Assembly (NCBI GenBank): GCA_945874535.1
Contig: CAMCGZ010000013.1
Coordinates: forward strand, 1 to 64,000
Direction: 5' to 3'
From: Bdellovibrio sp. ZAP7
Lineage (GTDB): Bacteria; Bdellovibrionota; UBA1018; CAIMNF01
DNA: 64,000 nucleotides
Shown here: positions 29,943-42,354 of the stretch, one piece after another
Layout of the letters: each line of letters begins with the position of its first letter
How positions within the stretch are numbered: position 1 is the first letter of the stretch
Position numbers and translations under genes: made by a program
Notes under the pieces: model-generated
The model's input: the letters and a program-made list of their open reading frames with translations, nothing else
What the model was told of the DNA's origin: nothing
Database searches by the model: none

Positions 29943-30871
29943 GGTTCATCCGGGCCCTTCCTGCCCTCGCCGCCCCTGGGCTGGTGTTGCTCCCGGTAAG
30001 CGGAGCACAGGCTTTGTTTTCGGGACTCGTCCTGGCTGTGGGGTTCGGATGGTCGCGTGATCCCGGCAAGCTCACTCCGAAGCTCCTTCAACTCTCGGTC
30101 ATCGGCCTCGGTGCCGGAATGAACATCGATACCGTGATTCGAACCGGCGTCGATGGAGTCGGGTACACCCTAGCGTGCCTGTTGATGGCGATCGCGCTTG
30201 GATTCGCACTTCAAAAGGCATTGCGTGTGGCGCGTGAAGAAGCAGTCCTGATCACGGCCGGAACAGCCATTTGTGGAGGCAGCGCCATCGCCGCCGTGGG
30301 CCCGGCCATCGGCGCGAGTGCCACAGCGATGAGTGTCGCGCTGGGGACTGTTTTCGTCTTGAACTCGGTGGCCCTCCTGATTTTTCCTTCCATCGGACAC
30401 GCGCTCGCAATGAGCCAGGAACAGTTCGGACTCTGGAGCGCGCTTGCCATCCACGACACAAGCTCGGTCGTGGGTGCGACCCTAGCCTATGGCCCTGAAG
30501 CCGCGCAAATCGGCACCACGGTCAAGCTGTCGAGAACGCTTTGGATCATCCCTCTCACCTTCATCGCCTCACGCTGGTTCGCGGGGCGCGGACCGGACGC
30601 AACCCGCTCGCCAACCAAAAAGCCCTGGTTCATCCTCGGTTTTCTGGGAGTTGCTGCGCTGGTGACTTGGGTTCCCCTTCTTCAGCCCGCAGGAAAAACG
30701 ATCGAGTGGCTCAGCCGGAGGGGCCTGGTGCTTACTTTATTTCTGATCGGACTCGGACTCAGCCGAGAAAAGCTCCGGCAGGTGGGATTCCGCCCCTTTT
30801 TGTTCGGGGTGGTGCTTTGGGTGATCCTCGCAAGTGTGTCTGTTGCCTGGGTTGGAGCGGCTCGGATTTAA
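29939..30871 (+). CDS. YeiH/UPF0324 family putative sulfate exporter
   Basis: LSVIGLGAGMNIDTVI, TAGTAICGGSAIAAVGPAIGA, AIHDTSSVVGATLAYG; ATGA overlap with the rhodanese gene. Confidence 0.88.
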   Translation: MRFIRALPALAAPGLVLLPVSGAQALFSGLVLAVGFGWSRDPGKLTPKLLQLSVIGLGAGMNIDTVIRTGVDGVGYTLACLLMAIALGFALQKALRVAREEAVLITAGTAICGGSAIAAVGPAIGASATAMSVALGTVFVLNSVALLIFPSIGHALAMSQEQFGLWSALAIHDTSSVVGATLAYGPEAAQIGTTVKLSRTLWIIPLTFIASRWFAGRGPDATRSPTKKPWFILGFLGVAALVTWVPLLQPAGKTIEWLSRRGLVLTLFLIGLGLSREKLRQVGFRPFLFGVVLWVILASVSVAWVGAARI

Positions 30872-30875
30872 AACA

Positions 30876-30913
30876 AGAAAGGCCCGGGTTGGAATCCAGG
30901 CCTTCCTGCTTTT
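30876..30913 (+). terminator. Probable terminator downstream of the YeiH gene
   Basis: AAGGCCCGGGTTGGAATCCAGGCCTTCCTGCTTTTC. Confidence 0.6.
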
Positions 30914-30922
30914 CACTGAATT

Positions 30923-30944
30923 TTGGTGGGCGATGAGAGGCTCG
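30923..30944 (-). repeat. 22-bp duplicate of the tRNA-Val 3' end (orphan copy)
   Basis: TTGGTGGGCGATGAGAGGCTCG is identical to 31134-31155, the 3' end plus CCA of tRNA-Val(TAC). Confidence 0.9.
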
Positions 30945-31086
30945 GCCAAGCGCTCGTCGGTTCATCACGAACCTCCTCCGCCTGGCCACCTCAGGAAGCT
31001 TTTGTTCGCATCACGCTCACAAACAGTCCACCGGACTGACGCTTCCCTCGCTTCTCGCCCCTCATCGCAAAACAAACCTACAAAAT

Positions 31087-31121
31087 AAAAAATCCCCGGA
31101 TCTTTGACCCGAGGATTTTTT
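31087..31121. terminator. Rho-independent terminator downstream of the tRNA-Val genes
   Basis: AAAAAATCCCCGGATCTTTGACCCGAGGATTTTTT. Confidence 0.8.
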
Positions 31122-31134
31122 ATTTAATGAAACT

Positions 31135-31210
31135 TGGTGGGCGATGAGAGGCTCGAACTCCCGACCTTGACGGTGTAAACATCCTGCTCTACCAACTGAG
31201 CTAATCGCCC
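31135..31210 (-). tRNA. tRNA-Val (anticodon TAC)
   Basis: GGGCGATTAGCTCAGTTGGTAGAGCAGGATGTTTACACCGTCAAGGTCGGGAGTTCGAGCCTCTCATCGCCCACCA; cloverleaf, encoded CCA. Confidence 0.95.
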
Positions 31211-31274
31211 GGATGCAAAAACTGATTCCTCTTTTCTTACTCCAGAAATGGTGTTTTGCCAAGCTGGAGAAGAA

Positions 31275-31349
31275 TGGTGCGAGCAACAGGATTTGAACCT
31301 GTGACCCCTACCGTGTGAAGGTAGTGCTCTACCGCTGAGCTATGCTCGC
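31275..31349 (-). tRNA. tRNA-Val (anticodon CAC)
   Basis: GCGAGCATAGCTCAGCGGTAGAGCACTACCTTCACACGGTAGGGGTCACAGGTTCAAATCCTGTTGCTCGCACCA. Confidence 0.93.
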
Positions 31350-31396
31350 CCGAAAAACCCGGGACCGACCAACGGTCAGCCCCGGATCCTAAAAAA

Positions 31397-34300
31397 TTAC
31401 ATGCTTCTCAGGGAAGCGGTTTCCGCCTCTTGTGAAGGCGCGGTCTCGACTGTGGTTTCGACCACTTTCGAAACGAGGTTCCGGTATTTTCCGAGACCTG
31501 TTCCGGCAGGGATCAGACGACCCATGATCACGTTTTCCTTGAGACCCTTCAGGTAGTCGACCTTGCCGTTAATCGCGGCTTCGGTGAGCACCTTGGTGGT
31601 TTCCTGGAACGACGCGGCCGAGATGAAGCTCTCGGTAGTCAGTGACGCCTTGGTGATCCCGAGCAACAGAGGCTCGTAGGTCGCAGGGGTTCCACCGTTG
31701 CCGAGTACCTTGCGGTTCTCTTCGTCGAATTGGAAACGCTCGACCGATTCCCCGGAGAGGAACCTGGTATCACCGCTCTCGACCACCTTCACCTTGCGGA
31801 GCATCTGACGGACAATCACTTCGATGTGCTTGTCGTTGATCTTCACGCCCTGGAGACGGTAGACCTCCTGGACTTCATCCACGAGGTACTTGGCAAGAGC
31901 TTTATCGCCGAGGACCTTCAGGATGTCGTGCGGATTGACCGGACCGTCGCAAAGGGGCTCACCCTTTTTGACGTAGTCGCCTTCGTTCACAGTCAAGTGC
32001 CGGCCCTTGGAGATGCTGTACTCCTTGAAGGAGCCGTCGTCGGCGGTGACGATGAGCTTACGCTTACCCTTGGTGTCCTTACCGAAGGAAACGGTTCCGT
32101 CGATTTCGGTGACCGTAGAGGAGTCTTTGGGTTTACGCGCTTCGAAAAGCTCGGCAACCCGAGGAAGACCCCCGGTGATGTCCTTGGTCTTGGAAGTCTC
32201 ACGATGGATCTTGGCGATCAGATCACCCGGAAGAATGTCCGAGTCCTTGATCACAATCAGGTTCGAGCCCACAGGAAGGTTGTACACACCCATGCGCTTC
32301 GAGCCGGGGACCTGAACCACATTGCCATTGGCGTCTTTCACCATGACTTTAGGGCGCTTGTCGGTCTTCGACTCGATGATCACTTTGTGCGAAAGACCGG
32401 TGACGGCGTCATGCTGTTCTTGCATGGTCACGCCTTCTTCGAGGTCTTCGTATACCAGACGACCGCCGACATCAGAGATGATCGGAGTGGAGTACGGATC
32501 CCACTCGGCAATCATGGTTCCACGCTCGACCGCCGTACCGTCTGCGATGAGGAGCTTGGCTCCGTACACGACGGAGTAGCGCTCGCGCTCACGGTTGTTG
32601 GCGTCGATCACAGTGACTTCCCCGTTACGGCCCATCACGATGGTGGATCCGTCACGGCTCTTCACAGTGTTCACATTGTGGAACTTCACAGTACCCTTGG
32701 TCTTGGCCTGGAGAGTGGACTGTTCGGCAGAACGGGAGGCCGCACCACCGATGTGGAAGGTCCGCATGGTGAGCTGGGTTCCCGGCTCCCCGATGGACTG
32801 GGCTGCGATGACTCCGGTGGCTTCACCGATGTTCACCGGACGTCCGCGTCCGAGATCGCGTCCGTAACAAGCGGCGCAGATCCCCCAACGGGACTGACAG
32901 GTGAGCACCGAGCGGATCAGAACCTGATCCACACCAGCGAGCTCGATGGCCTTCACTTGCTCTTCTTCGAGCAAGGTGCCTTCTTTGTACATGACCTCTC
33001 CGGAATTCGGATGGAGGACGTCTTCGAGAGTGACCCGTCCGAGGATCCGGCTGGTCAGGGTCTCGATCACTTCCCCGCCCTCGATGAGCGCGGTCATGAC
33101 GATGCCGTCTTTGGTGTGACAATCAAACTCGGTCACAATCACGTCCTGAGCCACATCCACGAGACGACGGGTGAGGTACCCGGAGTTCGCGGTCTTGAGA
33201 GCGGTATCGGCGAGACCTTTACGCGCACCGTGGGTCGAGACGAAGTACTGGAGAACCGACAGACCTTCGCGGAAGTTCGCGATGATCGGGGTTTCGATGA
33301 TGTCCCCGCTCGGCTTGGCCATAAGGCCCCGCATCCCGGCCAACTGACGGATCTGGGCATTCGAGCCCCGCGCTCCGGAATCGGCCATGATGAACACCGA
33401 ATTGAACGCAGGTCCGGTCAAGGTCTTGTCCTTGCCGGCCCAGCCTTCTGGTGCGTGGTAGGTCTGGGTCGAGATGTGCTTCATCATCGCCATGGTGACC
33501 TGTTCAGCGGTCTGGGCCCAGATGTCGATCACTTTATTGTAGCGTTCGCCATCGGTGATCAGACCTTCCTGGTACTGGTTCTCGATTTCCTGAACCTGTC
33601 CGTAGGCGGTGTCGACGAGCCCCTTCTTTTCAGAAGGGATGATCATGTCGTGGATCGAGATGGAGATCCCGGCCTTCATCGCCTGACGGAAACCGGTCTG
33701 CATGATCTGGTCAGCAAGAATGACGGTCTTCTTGTTGCCGGTTTTACGGAAACAGACGTCGATCAATTCGGCGAGTTCTTTTTTGCCAAGAACCCGGTTG
33801 AAGGTCTTGAACTCGATCTCGGTCGGAACGATTTCGGACAACAGAGCTCGACCGACAGTGGTCTCTTCGAGCTTGCCGTTGATCCGGCACTTGATGCGGG
33901 CCTGGAGATCCACCACTCCGGAGTCGTAGGCGAAACGCACTTCGATCGGATTGGAGAAAATCTTTCCTTCGCCGCGGGCGAACGGACGTTCGCGGGTCAT
34001 GTAGTACATTCCGAGGACGATGTCCTGGGAAGGAACGATGATCGGCTTACCGTGGGCCGGAGAAAGGATGTTGTTGGTCGACATCATGAGCACGCGAGCT
34101 TCGATCTGTGCTTCGATCGAGAGCGGAACGTGAACCGCCATCTGGTCGCCGTCGAAGTCCGCGTTGAATGCGGTACAGACGAGAGGATGGAGCTGGATCG
34201 CCTTACCTTCGATCAGGATCGGCTCGAAAGCCTGGATCCCGAGACGGTGAAGGGTCGGAGCGCGGTTCAGGAGCACAGGGTGTTCCTTGACCACTTCTTC

Positions 34301-35536
34301 GAGGATGTCCCAGACTTCCTGGCGCTGCTGTTCCACCATCTTCTTGGCAGACTTGATCGTAGTGACGTGACCGTACTCGATCAGCTTGTTGAAGATGAAC
34401 GGTTTGAAGAGCTCGAGAGCCATCAACTTGGGAAGACCGCACTGATGCAAGCGAAGCTCAGGACCGACGACGATCACGGAACGGCCGGAGTAATCCACCC
34501 GCTTTCCGAGAAGGTTCTGACGGAACCGGCCGGTCTTGCCTTTCAGCATGTCTGACAACGAACGGAGCGGACGCTTGTTCGGTCCGGTGAAAACCTTGCC
34601 ACGCTTACCATTGTCAAACAGGGCGTCAACAGATTCCTGGAGCATGCGCTTCTCGTTCCGGATGATGATATCCGGAGCGTTCAGCTCGACCAGGCGCTTG
34701 AGACGGTTGTTCCGGTTGATCACACGGCGATAAAGATCGTTCAGGTCGGAGGTCGCGAAACGGCCACCATCGAGCGGCACGAGAGGACGCAGTTCAGGCG
34801 GGATGACCGGGATCACTTCCAGCATCATCCACTCGGGCTTATTCATGCCGCTGGACTTGAATGCTTCCACAACCGAGAGGCGCTTCGAAAGCTTGGTCCG
34901 CTGGGCTTCGGAGGTGGTCTCCTTCAGCGCCATACGGAGCTTACGGGACTCGAGATCGATGTCGATCTTGCGCAGAAGCTCGCGGATCGCCTCGCCGCCC
35001 ATACCGGCGGTGAATGCGATTCCGTCCGTAATGAGCTGATTGTACTTATCCTCGGTGAGGATGGTACCGTCTTCGACGTCGGAGTTCCCTTTGTCGAGCA
35101 TCACGTAAGATTCACAATAAAGGACCTTTTCGAGATCTTTCAGGCTGAAATTCAGCAGGGCTCCGATCCGCGATGGAGCAGAACGGAGGAACCAGATGTG
35201 GGCCACCGGGCTGGCAAGCTCGATGTGGCCGAGACGCTCACGACGAACCTTGGACTGGATCACTTCCACTCCGCACTTCTCGCAAACGACTCCGCGGTGC
35301 TTCATCCGCTTGTACTTACCGCAGTTACACTCGTAGTCCTTGACCGGTCCGAAGATCTTCGCGCAGAAGAGACCGTCCCGCTCGGGCTTGAAGGTCCTGT
35401 AGTTGATGGTCTCGGGCTTCTTCACCTCTCCGAGACTCCATTCACGGATTTTCTCAGGGGATGCCAGGGAAATACGGATTCCCTTGAAGCTCAGTGGATC
35501 TTTCGGCTTATCAAAAAAATTCAACAAATCTTTCAT
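31397..35536 (-). CDS. rpoC: DNA-directed RNA polymerase subunit beta'
   Basis: 1379 aa; [16 protein letters not shown]; zinc-binding [23 protein letters not shown]. Confidence 0.99.
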   Translation of the reverse strand: MKDLLNFFDKPKDPLSFKGIRISLASPEKIREWSLGEVKKPETINYRTFKPERDGLFCAKIFGPVKDYECNCGKYKRMKHRGVVCEKCGVEVIQSKVRRERLGHIELASPVAHIWFLRSAPSRIGALLNFSLKDLEKVLYCESYVMLDKGNSDVEDGTILTEDKYNQLITDGIAFTAGMGGEAIRELLRKIDIDLESRKLRMALKETTSEAQRTKLSKRLSVVEAFKSSGMNKPEWMMLEVIPVIPPELRPLVPLDGGRFATSDLNDLYRRVINRNNRLKRLVELNAPDIIIRNEKRMLQESVDALFDNGKRGKVFTGPNKRPLRSLSDMLKGKTGRFRQNLLGKRVDYSGRSVIVVGPELRLHQCGLPKLMALELFKPFIFNKLIEYGHVTTIKSAKKMVEQQRQEVWDILEEVVKEHPVLLNRAPTLHRLGIQAFEPILIEGKAIQLHPLVCTAFNADFDGDQMAVHVPLSIEAQIEARVLMMSTNNILSPAHGKPIIVPSQDIVLGMYYMTRERPFARGEGKIFSNPIEVRFAYDSGVVDLQARIKCRINGKLEETTVGRALLSEIVPTEIEFKTFNRVLGKKELAELIDVCFRKTGNKKTVILADQIMQTGFRQAMKAGISISIHDMIIPSEKKGLVDTAYGQVQEIENQYQEGLITDGERYNKVIDIWAQTAEQVTMAMMKHISTQTYHAPEGWAGKDKTLTGPAFNSVFIMADSGARGSNAQIRQLAGMRGLMAKPSGDIIETPIIANFREGLSVLQYFVSTHGARKGLADTALKTANSGYLTRRLVDVAQDVIVTEFDCHTKDGIVMTALIEGGEVIETLTSRILGRVTLEDVLHPNSGEVMYKEGTLLEEEQVKAIELAGVDQVLIRSVLTCQSRWGICAACYGRDLGRGRPVNIGEATGVIAAQSIGEPGTQLTMRTFHIGGAASRSAEQSTLQAKTKGTVKFHNVNTVKSRDGSTIVMGRNGEVTVIDANNRERERYSVVYGAKLLIADGTAVERGTMIAEWDPYSTPIISDVGGRLVYEDLEEGVTMQEQHDAVTGLSHKVIIESKTDKRPKVMVKDANGNVVQVPGSKRMGVYNLPVGSNLIVIKDSDILPGDLIAKIHRETSKTKDITGGLPRVAELFEARKPKDSSTVTEIDGTVSFGKDTKGKRKLIVTADDGSFKEYSISKGRHLTVNEGDYVKKGEPLCDGPVNPHDILKVLGDKALAKYLVDEVQEVYRLQGVKINDKHIEVIVRQMLRKVKVVESGDTRFLSGESVERFQFDEENRKVLGNGGTPATYEPLLLGITKASLTTESFISAASFQETTKVLTEAAINGKVDYLKGLKENVIMGRLIPAGTGLGKYRNLVSKVVETTVETAPSQEAETASLRSM

Positions 35537-35594
35537 GTTCTTGCCCTCATGGATAGCCGCGGGCCCCCGTCGGGGTCCGCGGCCATTGGATGAT

Positions 35595-38500
35595 TTAGAG
35601 TAAATCCGCCTTCAGTTCCTTGTTGTCTTCTTCTTCGATCAACTCGACGTTGAGCGCGAGAGACTGGAGTTCCTTCACCAGAACGTTGAAGGATTCGGGG
35701 AGACCCGGCTCGAGGAGCTGTTCACCCTTCACAATCGCTTCGTACATCCGGTTACGGCCAGTGACGTCGTCGGACTTCACTGTGAGGAATTCCTGGAGTG
35801 CGTGAGCTGCACCGTATGCTTCAAGTGCCCACACTTCCATCTCTCCGAGACGCTGACCACCGAACTGGGCTTTACCCCCGAGCGGCTGCTGCGTGACGAG
35901 ACTGTAAGGCCCGATGGAACGGGCGTGGATCTTTTCTTCGACCAAGTGGTGGAGCTTCAGGATGTACATCACCCCGACGGTCACTTCCTCGGCGAACGGC
36001 TCTCCGGACACGCCATCGTACAGCGTGGTCTTCCCGAGTGACGGAAGATCGGCAAGCTTCAACATCTTCTCGATATCGGCTTCCGAAGCACCATCGAACA
36101 CAGGAGAGGAGAAGTGCGCTCCGTCTTTGAGGTGACGGGCCATCCGGATCAGGTCCTCGTCAGAGGCCTTTCCAAGATAGTCCTGCACCGACTTGTCCGG
36201 ATACACGTCCTTGAGGAGCTTGCGGATATTCTCCGGCTTGTACTGCTCGAGGTAGTGGGTGATCTTATCGCCCAGACCTTTTGCAGCCCAACCGAGAGTG
36301 AGCTCGAGCAACTGCCCGATGTTCATCCGGGAAGGAACGCCGAGAGGATTCAACACCATGTCCACCGGACGTCCGTCCGCGGTGTAAGGCATGTCTTCCA
36401 TCGGCATGATCCGGGAGATCACACCCTTGTTACCGTGGCGGCCGGCCATCTTGTCACCGACCTGGAGCTTCCTCTTGATCGCGATCTGGATGCGAACCAT
36501 CTTGATCACGCCCGGGGCGAGATCATCGCCACGCTTCAGCTTTTCGGTCTTTTCCTTGAAGACGAAGCGGACGGACTCGATGCGGTTCTTGGCACCCTTC
36601 ACGAGATTCGTGACTTCCTGCTCGAGGTCGCTCTTCACAGGAATGAATCCGAGAAGTTCGAAAGGAACCTTCTCTAGAGTCGCCAGATCGAGCTTCTGAC
36701 CCTTGGTGAGGAGCTCTTCAGATCCGTCTTCGGAAAGGAGCTTGCCCGTGGTGGTCGCACCGTTCAGAGCCTTGGCAACGCGCTCGTAAGTGGTGTGCTT
36801 GATCGCGTCGATTTCGATCTTCTGATCGCGAAGGATCTTCGCTACCGACTCTTCCTGGATCTGCTTGGAGCGCTCGTCATGCTCGGTTCCTTCGCGGGCC
36901 AGAACCTGAGCACTGATCACGGTTCCGTAGACTCCGGAAGGAGCACGGAGGGAGGTGTCACGCACATCGCCGGCCTTCTCACCGAAGATCGCACGGAGGA
37001 GCTTTTCCTCGGGAGAGAGCTGGGTCTCACCCTTGGGAGTCACCTTACCGACCAGCACGTCGCCGGGCTTCACTTCAGCGCCGATGCGGATGATGCCGCT
37101 CTCGTCGATGTCTTTCAGCGCCTCTTCACCGACGTTCGGAATATCGCGGGTGATTTCTTCTTTGCCGAGTTTGGTGTCACGGGCCATGCACTCGTATTCT
37201 TCGATGTGCACGGAAGTGAACACGTCATCCTTGATCACGCGTTCGGAGATCAGGATGGAGTCCTCGAAGTTGTAACCGCCCCAAGGCATGAAGGCCACGA
37301 GCATGTTCTGTCCGAGGGCCAACTCACCGGCATCGGTGGAAGGACCGTCGGCAAGCACATCGCCCACCTTCACTTGATCGCCCACGCGGACCACGGCCCG
37401 CTGGTTCACACAGGTATTCTGGTTGGAACGCATGTACTTGGTGAGGTTGTAGATATCGACGCCGGATTCATCTTCAGAGAGATCATCCGTGCGACGAACG
37501 ACGATCTTGCCACCGTCCACCATCAGCACTTCACCCTCGTGCTTCGAAGTGATCACATGACCGGAGTCACGGGCCACCACGCGCTCGATCCCGGTTCCGA
37601 CCAGCGGAGCCTTGGAGCGAAGCAGGGGAACTGCCTGACGCTGCATGTTCGATCCCATGAGCGCCCGGTTCGCATCGTCGTGCTCAAGGAAAGGAATGAG
37701 CGATGCGGCGATGGAAACCAACTGGCTCGAGGACACGTCCATGAGCTCGATATCGTCGGAATTCACCAAGGCGAATTCACCCTTCTTCCGGGCAGGTGCG
37801 TGCTCGGTTTCGAATTTCTTCTTGGCGAGCGCTTCTGGGTTGGCCTGTGCGATGATCCGGTTTTCTTCTTCGGTCGCAGTGAAGAACTGGATCTCGTCGG
37901 TTACCTTGCGTTCCTTGATCACACGGTAAGGAGTCTGGATGAAACCGAACTCGTTCACGCGCGCAAAAGTGGAGAGGGACGCGATCAAACCGATGTTCGG
38001 ACCTTCTGGGGTCTCGATCGGACAAATCCGGCCATAGTGGGTATTGTGTACGTCACGGACTTCGAATCCGGCGCGGTCACGAGTCAAACCGCCGGGCCCG
38101 AGGGCAGACAAGCGGCGCTTGTGAGTCACTTCGGACAAAGGGTTGGTCTGATCCATGAACTGGGAGAGCTGGCTCGACCCGAAGAACTCCTTCACCACAG
38201 CCGAAACCGGCTTCTGGTTGATGAGGTCGTGTGGCATCAGAGTTTCGATCTCCTGGATGCTCATACGCTCCTTCACGGCGCGCTCCATCCGGACGAGGCC
38301 GATGCGGAACTGGTTCTCGACCAATTCACCCACTGCGCGAACACGGCGGTTTCCGAGGTTGTCGATATCGTCGATCACACCGCGACCGTTGTTGCACTCG
38401 CAGAGATAAAACAGAGTGGAGAGCACATCCTGATGGGTCAGAATCGTGGATTCTTTGCTGTCTTTATTCTCAGGGAACTTCTGGTTGAACTTCATCCGAC

Positions 38501-39737
38501 CGACGAGCGACAGGTCATAGCGCTCGACATCGAAGAAGAGGTTCTGGAAAAGGACGCGGGAAGCGTCGAGAGTCGGAGGATCTCCCGGACGCATGCGCTT
38601 GTAGATGTCGATCAATGCCTCATCTGGGGTATTGATCTTATCGATCATCAGGGTGTCACGGATGAACGAGCCATGGGTGAGATTGTCGGTATAGATCACC
38701 CGGACATCTTTCACCTTCTTGGCCACCAGGTCCTTCAACTTGGATTCGGTGATTTCTTCATTGGCCTCCATGAGGACTTCGCCGGTCTTTTTATCGACCA
38801 GATCCTCGGAGAGCACACGGCCGATCATGGCTTCTTGCGGGATCTCGAGACGCTTCACGCCCGCCGCACGGAGCTTTTCAATCACAGTGGTGCTGAACTT
38901 ACGATTCTTGGCGATGATCAGATCCTTGGACTTGGGATCATGAATGTCATGCTCGGCACGCTGGCCTGCCAGAATCTCGAGGTTCACCACGCGGAAGAAT
39001 TGGGCACTCTTGCCTTCCGCTTCGATCTGAAGGGTTTCGATCTTGTAGAAGCGGTTGAGGATCTCGGTCACGGTCATGCCGAGCGCCTTCAGGAGCGTGG
39101 TCGCAGGAAGCTTACGCTTGCGATCGATCCGGGCGTAGAGATGATCTTTATGGTCGAACTCGAAATCAAGCCAGGATCCGCGATGCGGAATGATCCGGGC
39201 GGAATAAAGGATCTTGCCCGAAGAATGGCCCTTGCCGTGGTCGTGGGCGAAGATCACACCCGGAGAACGGTGCAACTGGGACACGATGACCCGCTCGGTT
39301 CCATTGATGATGAAGGAGCCACTCTCGGTCATGAGAGGAATCTCTCCCATGAACACTTCTTGTTCTTTGATATCGCGAATATTGCGATTGCCGGTCTCTT
39401 CCTCGACATCATAAACCACGAGGCGGACAGTGATCTTGAGAGGAGCGGCGTAGGTACCGCTGCGCTGGCGGCACTCATTCACGTCGTACTTGGGCTTTTC
39501 GAGAGTGTAGCTCTCGAACTCGAGGGCTGCGGTCTTATCGAAGTCCTCGATCGGGAAAATGGATTTGAACACAGCCTGGAGGCCGGTATTGAGACGGCGA
39601 TCGGCCGGCACATCGGCCTGGAGGAAAAGATCGTAGGAGCGTCTCTGGAGCTCGATCAGATTGGGGATTTCAAGAGGAGTTTTGATTTTAGAAAACTCGC
39701 GTCTTACTCTTTGACCTTCTGTGAACGGTGCGATCAT
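35595..39737 (-). CDS. rpoB: DNA-directed RNA polymerase subunit beta
   Basis: [42 protein letters not shown]; start at [15 protein letters not shown]. Confidence 0.99.
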   Translation of the reverse strand: MIAPFTEGQRVRREFSKIKTPLEIPNLIELQRRSYDLFLQADVPADRRLNTGLQAVFKSIFPIEDFDKTAALEFESYTLEKPKYDVNECRQRSGTYAAPLKITVRLVVYDVEEETGNRNIRDIKEQEVFMGEIPLMTESGSFIINGTERVIVSQLHRSPGVIFAHDHGKGHSSGKILYSARIIPHRGSWLDFEFDHKDHLYARIDRKRKLPATTLLKALGMTVTEILNRFYKIETLQIEAEGKSAQFFRVVNLEILAGQRAEHDIHDPKSKDLIIAKNRKFSTTVIEKLRAAGVKRLEIPQEAMIGRVLSEDLVDKKTGEVLMEANEEITESKLKDLVAKKVKDVRVIYTDNLTHGSFIRDTLMIDKINTPDEALIDIYKRMRPGDPPTLDASRVLFQNLFFDVERYDLSLVGRMKFNQKFPENKDSKESTILTHQDVLSTLFYLCECNNGRGVIDDIDNLGNRRVRAVGELVENQFRIGLVRMERAVKERMSIQEIETLMPHDLINQKPVSAVVKEFFGSSQLSQFMDQTNPLSEVTHKRRLSALGPGGLTRDRAGFEVRDVHNTHYGRICPIETPEGPNIGLIASLSTFARVNEFGFIQTPYRVIKERKVTDEIQFFTATEEENRIIAQANPEALAKKKFETEHAPARKKGEFALVNSDDIELMDVSSSQLVSIAASLIPFLEHDDANRALMGSNMQRQAVPLLRSKAPLVGTGIERVVARDSGHVITSKHEGEVLMVDGGKIVVRRTDDLSEDESGVDIYNLTKYMRSNQNTCVNQRAVVRVGDQVKVGDVLADGPSTDAGELALGQNMLVAFMPWGGYNFEDSILISERVIKDDVFTSVHIEEYECMARDTKLGKEEITRDIPNVGEEALKDIDESGIIRIGAEVKPGDVLVGKVTPKGETQLSPEEKLLRAIFGEKAGDVRDTSLRAPSGVYGTVISAQVLAREGTEHDERSKQIQEESVAKILRDQKIEIDAIKHTTYERVAKALNGATTTGKLLSEDGSEELLTKGQKLDLATLEKVPFELLGFIPVKSDLEQEVTNLVKGAKNRIESVRFVFKEKTEKLKRGDDLAPGVIKMVRIQIAIKRKLQVGDKMAGRHGNKGVISRIMPMEDMPYTADGRPVDMVLNPLGVPSRMNIGQLLELTLGWAAKGLGDKITHYLEQYKPENIRKLLKDVYPDKSVQDYLGKASDEDLIRMARHLKDGAHFSSPVFDGASEADIEKMLKLADLPSLGKTTLYDGVSGEPFAEEVTVGVMYILKLHHLVEEKIHARSIGPYSLVTQQPLGGKAQFGGQRLGEMEVWALEAYGAAHALQEFLTVKSDDVTGRNRMYEAIVKGEQLLEPGLPESFNVLVKELQSLALNVELIEEEDNKELKADLL

Positions 39738-39957
39738 GAATTCTCCTTTAGCCGACAAAACAAAAAAACATTCCACTCGTCCGCCAGACCATTTGTCCGC
39801 TCACTCGGTGGATGGAAGCTGACGCAACCATCCCCATCCTGGAAAACGCTTCGTGCGCGTTCCGGGTGAGCCATATTCCGCACTGGCTAAAGCTCGAATC
39901 GTATTATTGGGATTGTCCGAACCCCAACTGATAACCTGTTTTAAACAAAAACACAAT

Positions 39958-40001
39958 GATTCAGGCACAAACCCGGCTTCTCACGGATTTGTGCCTGAAT
40001 C
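39958..40001 (-). terminator. Strong hairpin (attenuator/terminator candidate) in the rplL-rpoB gap
   Basis: GATTCAGGCACAAA...TTTGTGCCTGAATC, perfect 14-bp stem; followed on the minus strand by ATTGTGTTTTTGTTT. Confidence 0.75.
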
Positions 40002-40059
40002 GAAAATTGAAGAGGAACCGACCTCACCCCAAGTTGGGAGTAAAGTCTTTTACTTTCAA

Positions 40060-40437
40060 TTACTTGAGCTCAACCTTGGCGCCAGCGGCCTCGAGCTTCT
40101 TCTTCATTTCTTCAGCATCTTTCTTGGCAATGCCTTCCTTGACGGCCTTAGGAGCTCCTTCAACGAGGTCCTTGGCTTCTTTGAGGCCCAGGCCGGTGAT
40201 GGCGCGGACTTCTTTGATCACGTTGATCTTGTTGTCTCCACCGGAGGTCAGGATGACGTCGAATTCGGTCTTCTCAGCGGCAGGAGCACCGCCAACTGCG
40301 CCACCGGCAACGGCCATAGCGACCGGAGCGGAGGAAACGCCGAATTTCTCTTCGAGTTCCTTCACGAGCTTGGAGAGCTCGAGAACGGAAAGGTTTTCGA
40401 TGTAAGTGATGACTTGTTCTTTAGATACGGTAGACAT
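40060..40437 (-). CDS. rplL: 50S ribosomal protein L7/L12
   Basis: [51 protein letters not shown]. Confidence 0.98.
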   Translation of the reverse strand: MSTVSKEQVITYIENLSVLELSKLVKELEEKFGVSSAPVAMAVAGGAVGGAPAAEKTEFDVILTSGGDNKINVIKEVRAITGLGLKEAKDLVEGAPKAVKEGIAKKDAEEMKKKLEAAGAKVELK

Positions 40438-40483
40438 GGTTTTGTTCCTCTTCTTCTTTTATTCGTTCTTCACGAAACTGGGT

Positions 40484-40999
40484 TTAGTTGCCGGCAGGCT
40501 CAGACTCGGTTCTTTTCTTCTCGAGCTGACCCAACACGGTCACGAAGCTACGCACAGGTCCGTTGAAGACCGAGAGTAGCATCGACAAAAGGACTTCCCT
40601 CGAGGGAAGGTCCGCAAGCTGAGTGACGTCAGCCGGCGAAAGAAGCTTCTTCCCGAAAAGGCTTTCCTTGATCTTGAGCGCTTCGTGAGCCTTGGCGAAA
40701 TCATTGAATGCCTTCGCTGCCGCCGCAGGATCACCATACGCAAACGCCACGAGAGTAGGACCGACCACACGGTCCATCACGCCCTTGGCATCCTCACCCA
40801 TCTCGCCACCTTTGGTGATGAGACGGCCGATGTTGTTTTTCAAAACTTTGATTTCGGCTTTCTGAGCACGCAGAGCACGACGGAGATTGTCCGCCTCGGA
40901 GGCTTTCAGCCCCTTGTAATCCGCGAAGAAGGTGATGTTCGCCTTCTCGAATTTCTCCCTCAGAGTCGCCGCCAGGTTTTCTTTGTTAGTACGATCCAT
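40484..40999 (-). CDS. rplJ: 50S ribosomal protein L10
   Basis: FADYKGLKASEADNLRRALRAQKAEIKVLKN; position upstream of rplL. Confidence 0.96.
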   Translation of the reverse strand: MDRTNKENLAATLREKFEKANITFFADYKGLKASEADNLRRALRAQKAEIKVLKNNIGRLITKGGEMGEDAKGVMDRVVGPTLVAFAYGDPAAAAKAFNDFAKAHEALKIKESLFGKKLLSPADVTQLADLPSREVLLSMLLSVFNGPVRSFVTVLGQLEKKRTESEPAGN

Positions 41000-41017
41000 G
41001 ATCTTTACTCCTCAACC

Positions 41018-41779
41018 TCAGTTGCCGCTTGCGGTAGCTTCAGAGACCTCGAGCTTCACGCCCGGGCTCATGGTTGCAGCGATGGTGATCGCCTTCATAT
41101 AGGTCCCTTTGCTGGTAGGGGGCTTCGCGCGCATGAGCGCTCCCGCAACCGCCAGGAAGTTTTCTTTCAACTTTTGGGCGCCGAAAGATTTTTTTCCTAC
41201 TTTTACGTGAACGATACCGGCTTTTTCAGCGCGATACTCGACCTTACCCTTGCGCTGCTCACTCACAGCCTTGGTGACATCGAGAGTGACCGTTCCGAGC
41301 TTCGGATTCGGCATGAGATCGCGAGGCCCGAGGATCTTACCGACCTTCGAGATCGGAACCATCATATCGGGGGTGGCGATGAGCTTGTCGAAATCCAGGA
41401 AACCACCCTGAATGCGCTCGATCAGGTCTTCAGCACCGATGATATCAGCACCAGCCGCCTCGGCTTCTTTGGCCTTCTCGCCCTTGGCGACGACAGCGAT
41501 TTTGAGCTTCTTGCCGGTTCCATGAGGAAGCACGACAGCTCCGCGAACCTGCTGGTCGCCTTGCTTGGTGTCCACTCCGAGACTGAAAGAAGCATCGATG
41601 GTTTCATCGAATTTCGCACCGGCGATCTTGCAGATCAGCTCGAAGGCCTCGTCCAGATTATAGAGTTTTTGAGTATCGACTTGAGCCAGAGCGGCAGCGT
41701 AGCGCTTGCCGAATTTGGCGACGATCGGATTCTTCGGAGCGGATGCCTGATTGGCGCCTTCCGCTTTTTTCTTTGCCAT
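41018..41779 (-). CDS. rplA: 50S ribosomal protein L1
   Basis: [40 protein letters not shown]. Confidence 0.98.
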   Translation of the reverse strand: MAKKKAEGANQASAPKNPIVAKFGKRYAAALAQVDTQKLYNLDEAFELICKIAGAKFDETIDASFSLGVDTKQGDQQVRGAVVLPHGTGKKLKIAVVAKGEKAKEAEAAGADIIGAEDLIERIQGGFLDFDKLIATPDMMVPISKVGKILGPRDLMPNPKLGTVTLDVTKAVSEQRKGKVEYRAEKAGIVHVKVGKKSFGAQKLKENFLAVAGALMRAKPPTSKGTYMKAITIAATMSPGVKLEVSEATASGN

Positions 41780-41904
41780 GTTGTTCTCCTTTGGTTCGAA
41801 CGCTCCGGAACCAGTCCGGTAGCTCCCAAATGTTTGGACCCCGAAAGGCCCGGTTTACTGCTCTATCGACCCCTGTCCCAGCGGGAGCGGGATCATAAAC
41901 TTTA

Positions 41905-42330
41905 TCAGCCCTGTACCGTCAGACCGCAGCTCTTCGCAGTACCTTCGATGGAGTTCATCGCGGTCTCAACGGTTGCGGCGTTCAGGTCTGGCATCTTGAT
42001 CTTTGCGATATCTTCAATCTGCTTGCGGGTCACGGAACCGACCTTTTTGCGGTTCGGCTCGCCGGATCCCTTTTCAAGCTTCGCGGCCTTCAACAACAGG
42101 ACTGCCGCAGGGGGAGTCTTGGTGATAAAGGTGAAAGAACGGTCCGAATAAACGGTGATGATCACCGGAATGATCATACCCTTCTGGTCCGCGGTCTTCG
42201 CATTGAAGGCCTTGCAGAATTCCATGATGTTCACACCGCGCTGACCGAGCGCGGGACCCACTGGAGGGGCCGGATTCGCGGCGCCACCGGGGATTTGCAA
42301 CTTGATTTGTCCTGTCACTTTCTTTGCCAT
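41905..42330 (-). CDS. rplK: 50S ribosomal protein L11
   Basis: [40 protein letters not shown]. Confidence 0.99.
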   Translation of the reverse strand: MAKKVTGQIKLQIPGGAANPAPPVGPALGQRGVNIMEFCKAFNAKTADQKGMIIPVIITVYSDRSFTFITKTPPAAVLLLKAAKLEKGSGEPNRKKVGSVTRKQIEDIAKIKMPDLNAATVETAMNSIEGTAKSCGLTVQG

Positions 42331-42354
42331 AAGGGGAACTTCCTATCAGATCGG

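Noticed and set aside
31730-34555. 941-aa plus-strand ORF opposite rpoC
   Set aside because: Antisense to an unmistakable rpoC; long mirror ORFs are expected from the codon bias of high-GC, highly expressed genes. Its translation has no recognisable domain and is His/Asp/Glu-rich as expected for such shadows.
36795-39869. 1024-aa plus-strand ORF opposite rpoB
   Set aside because: Antisense shadow of rpoB, with the same reasoning as for rpoC.
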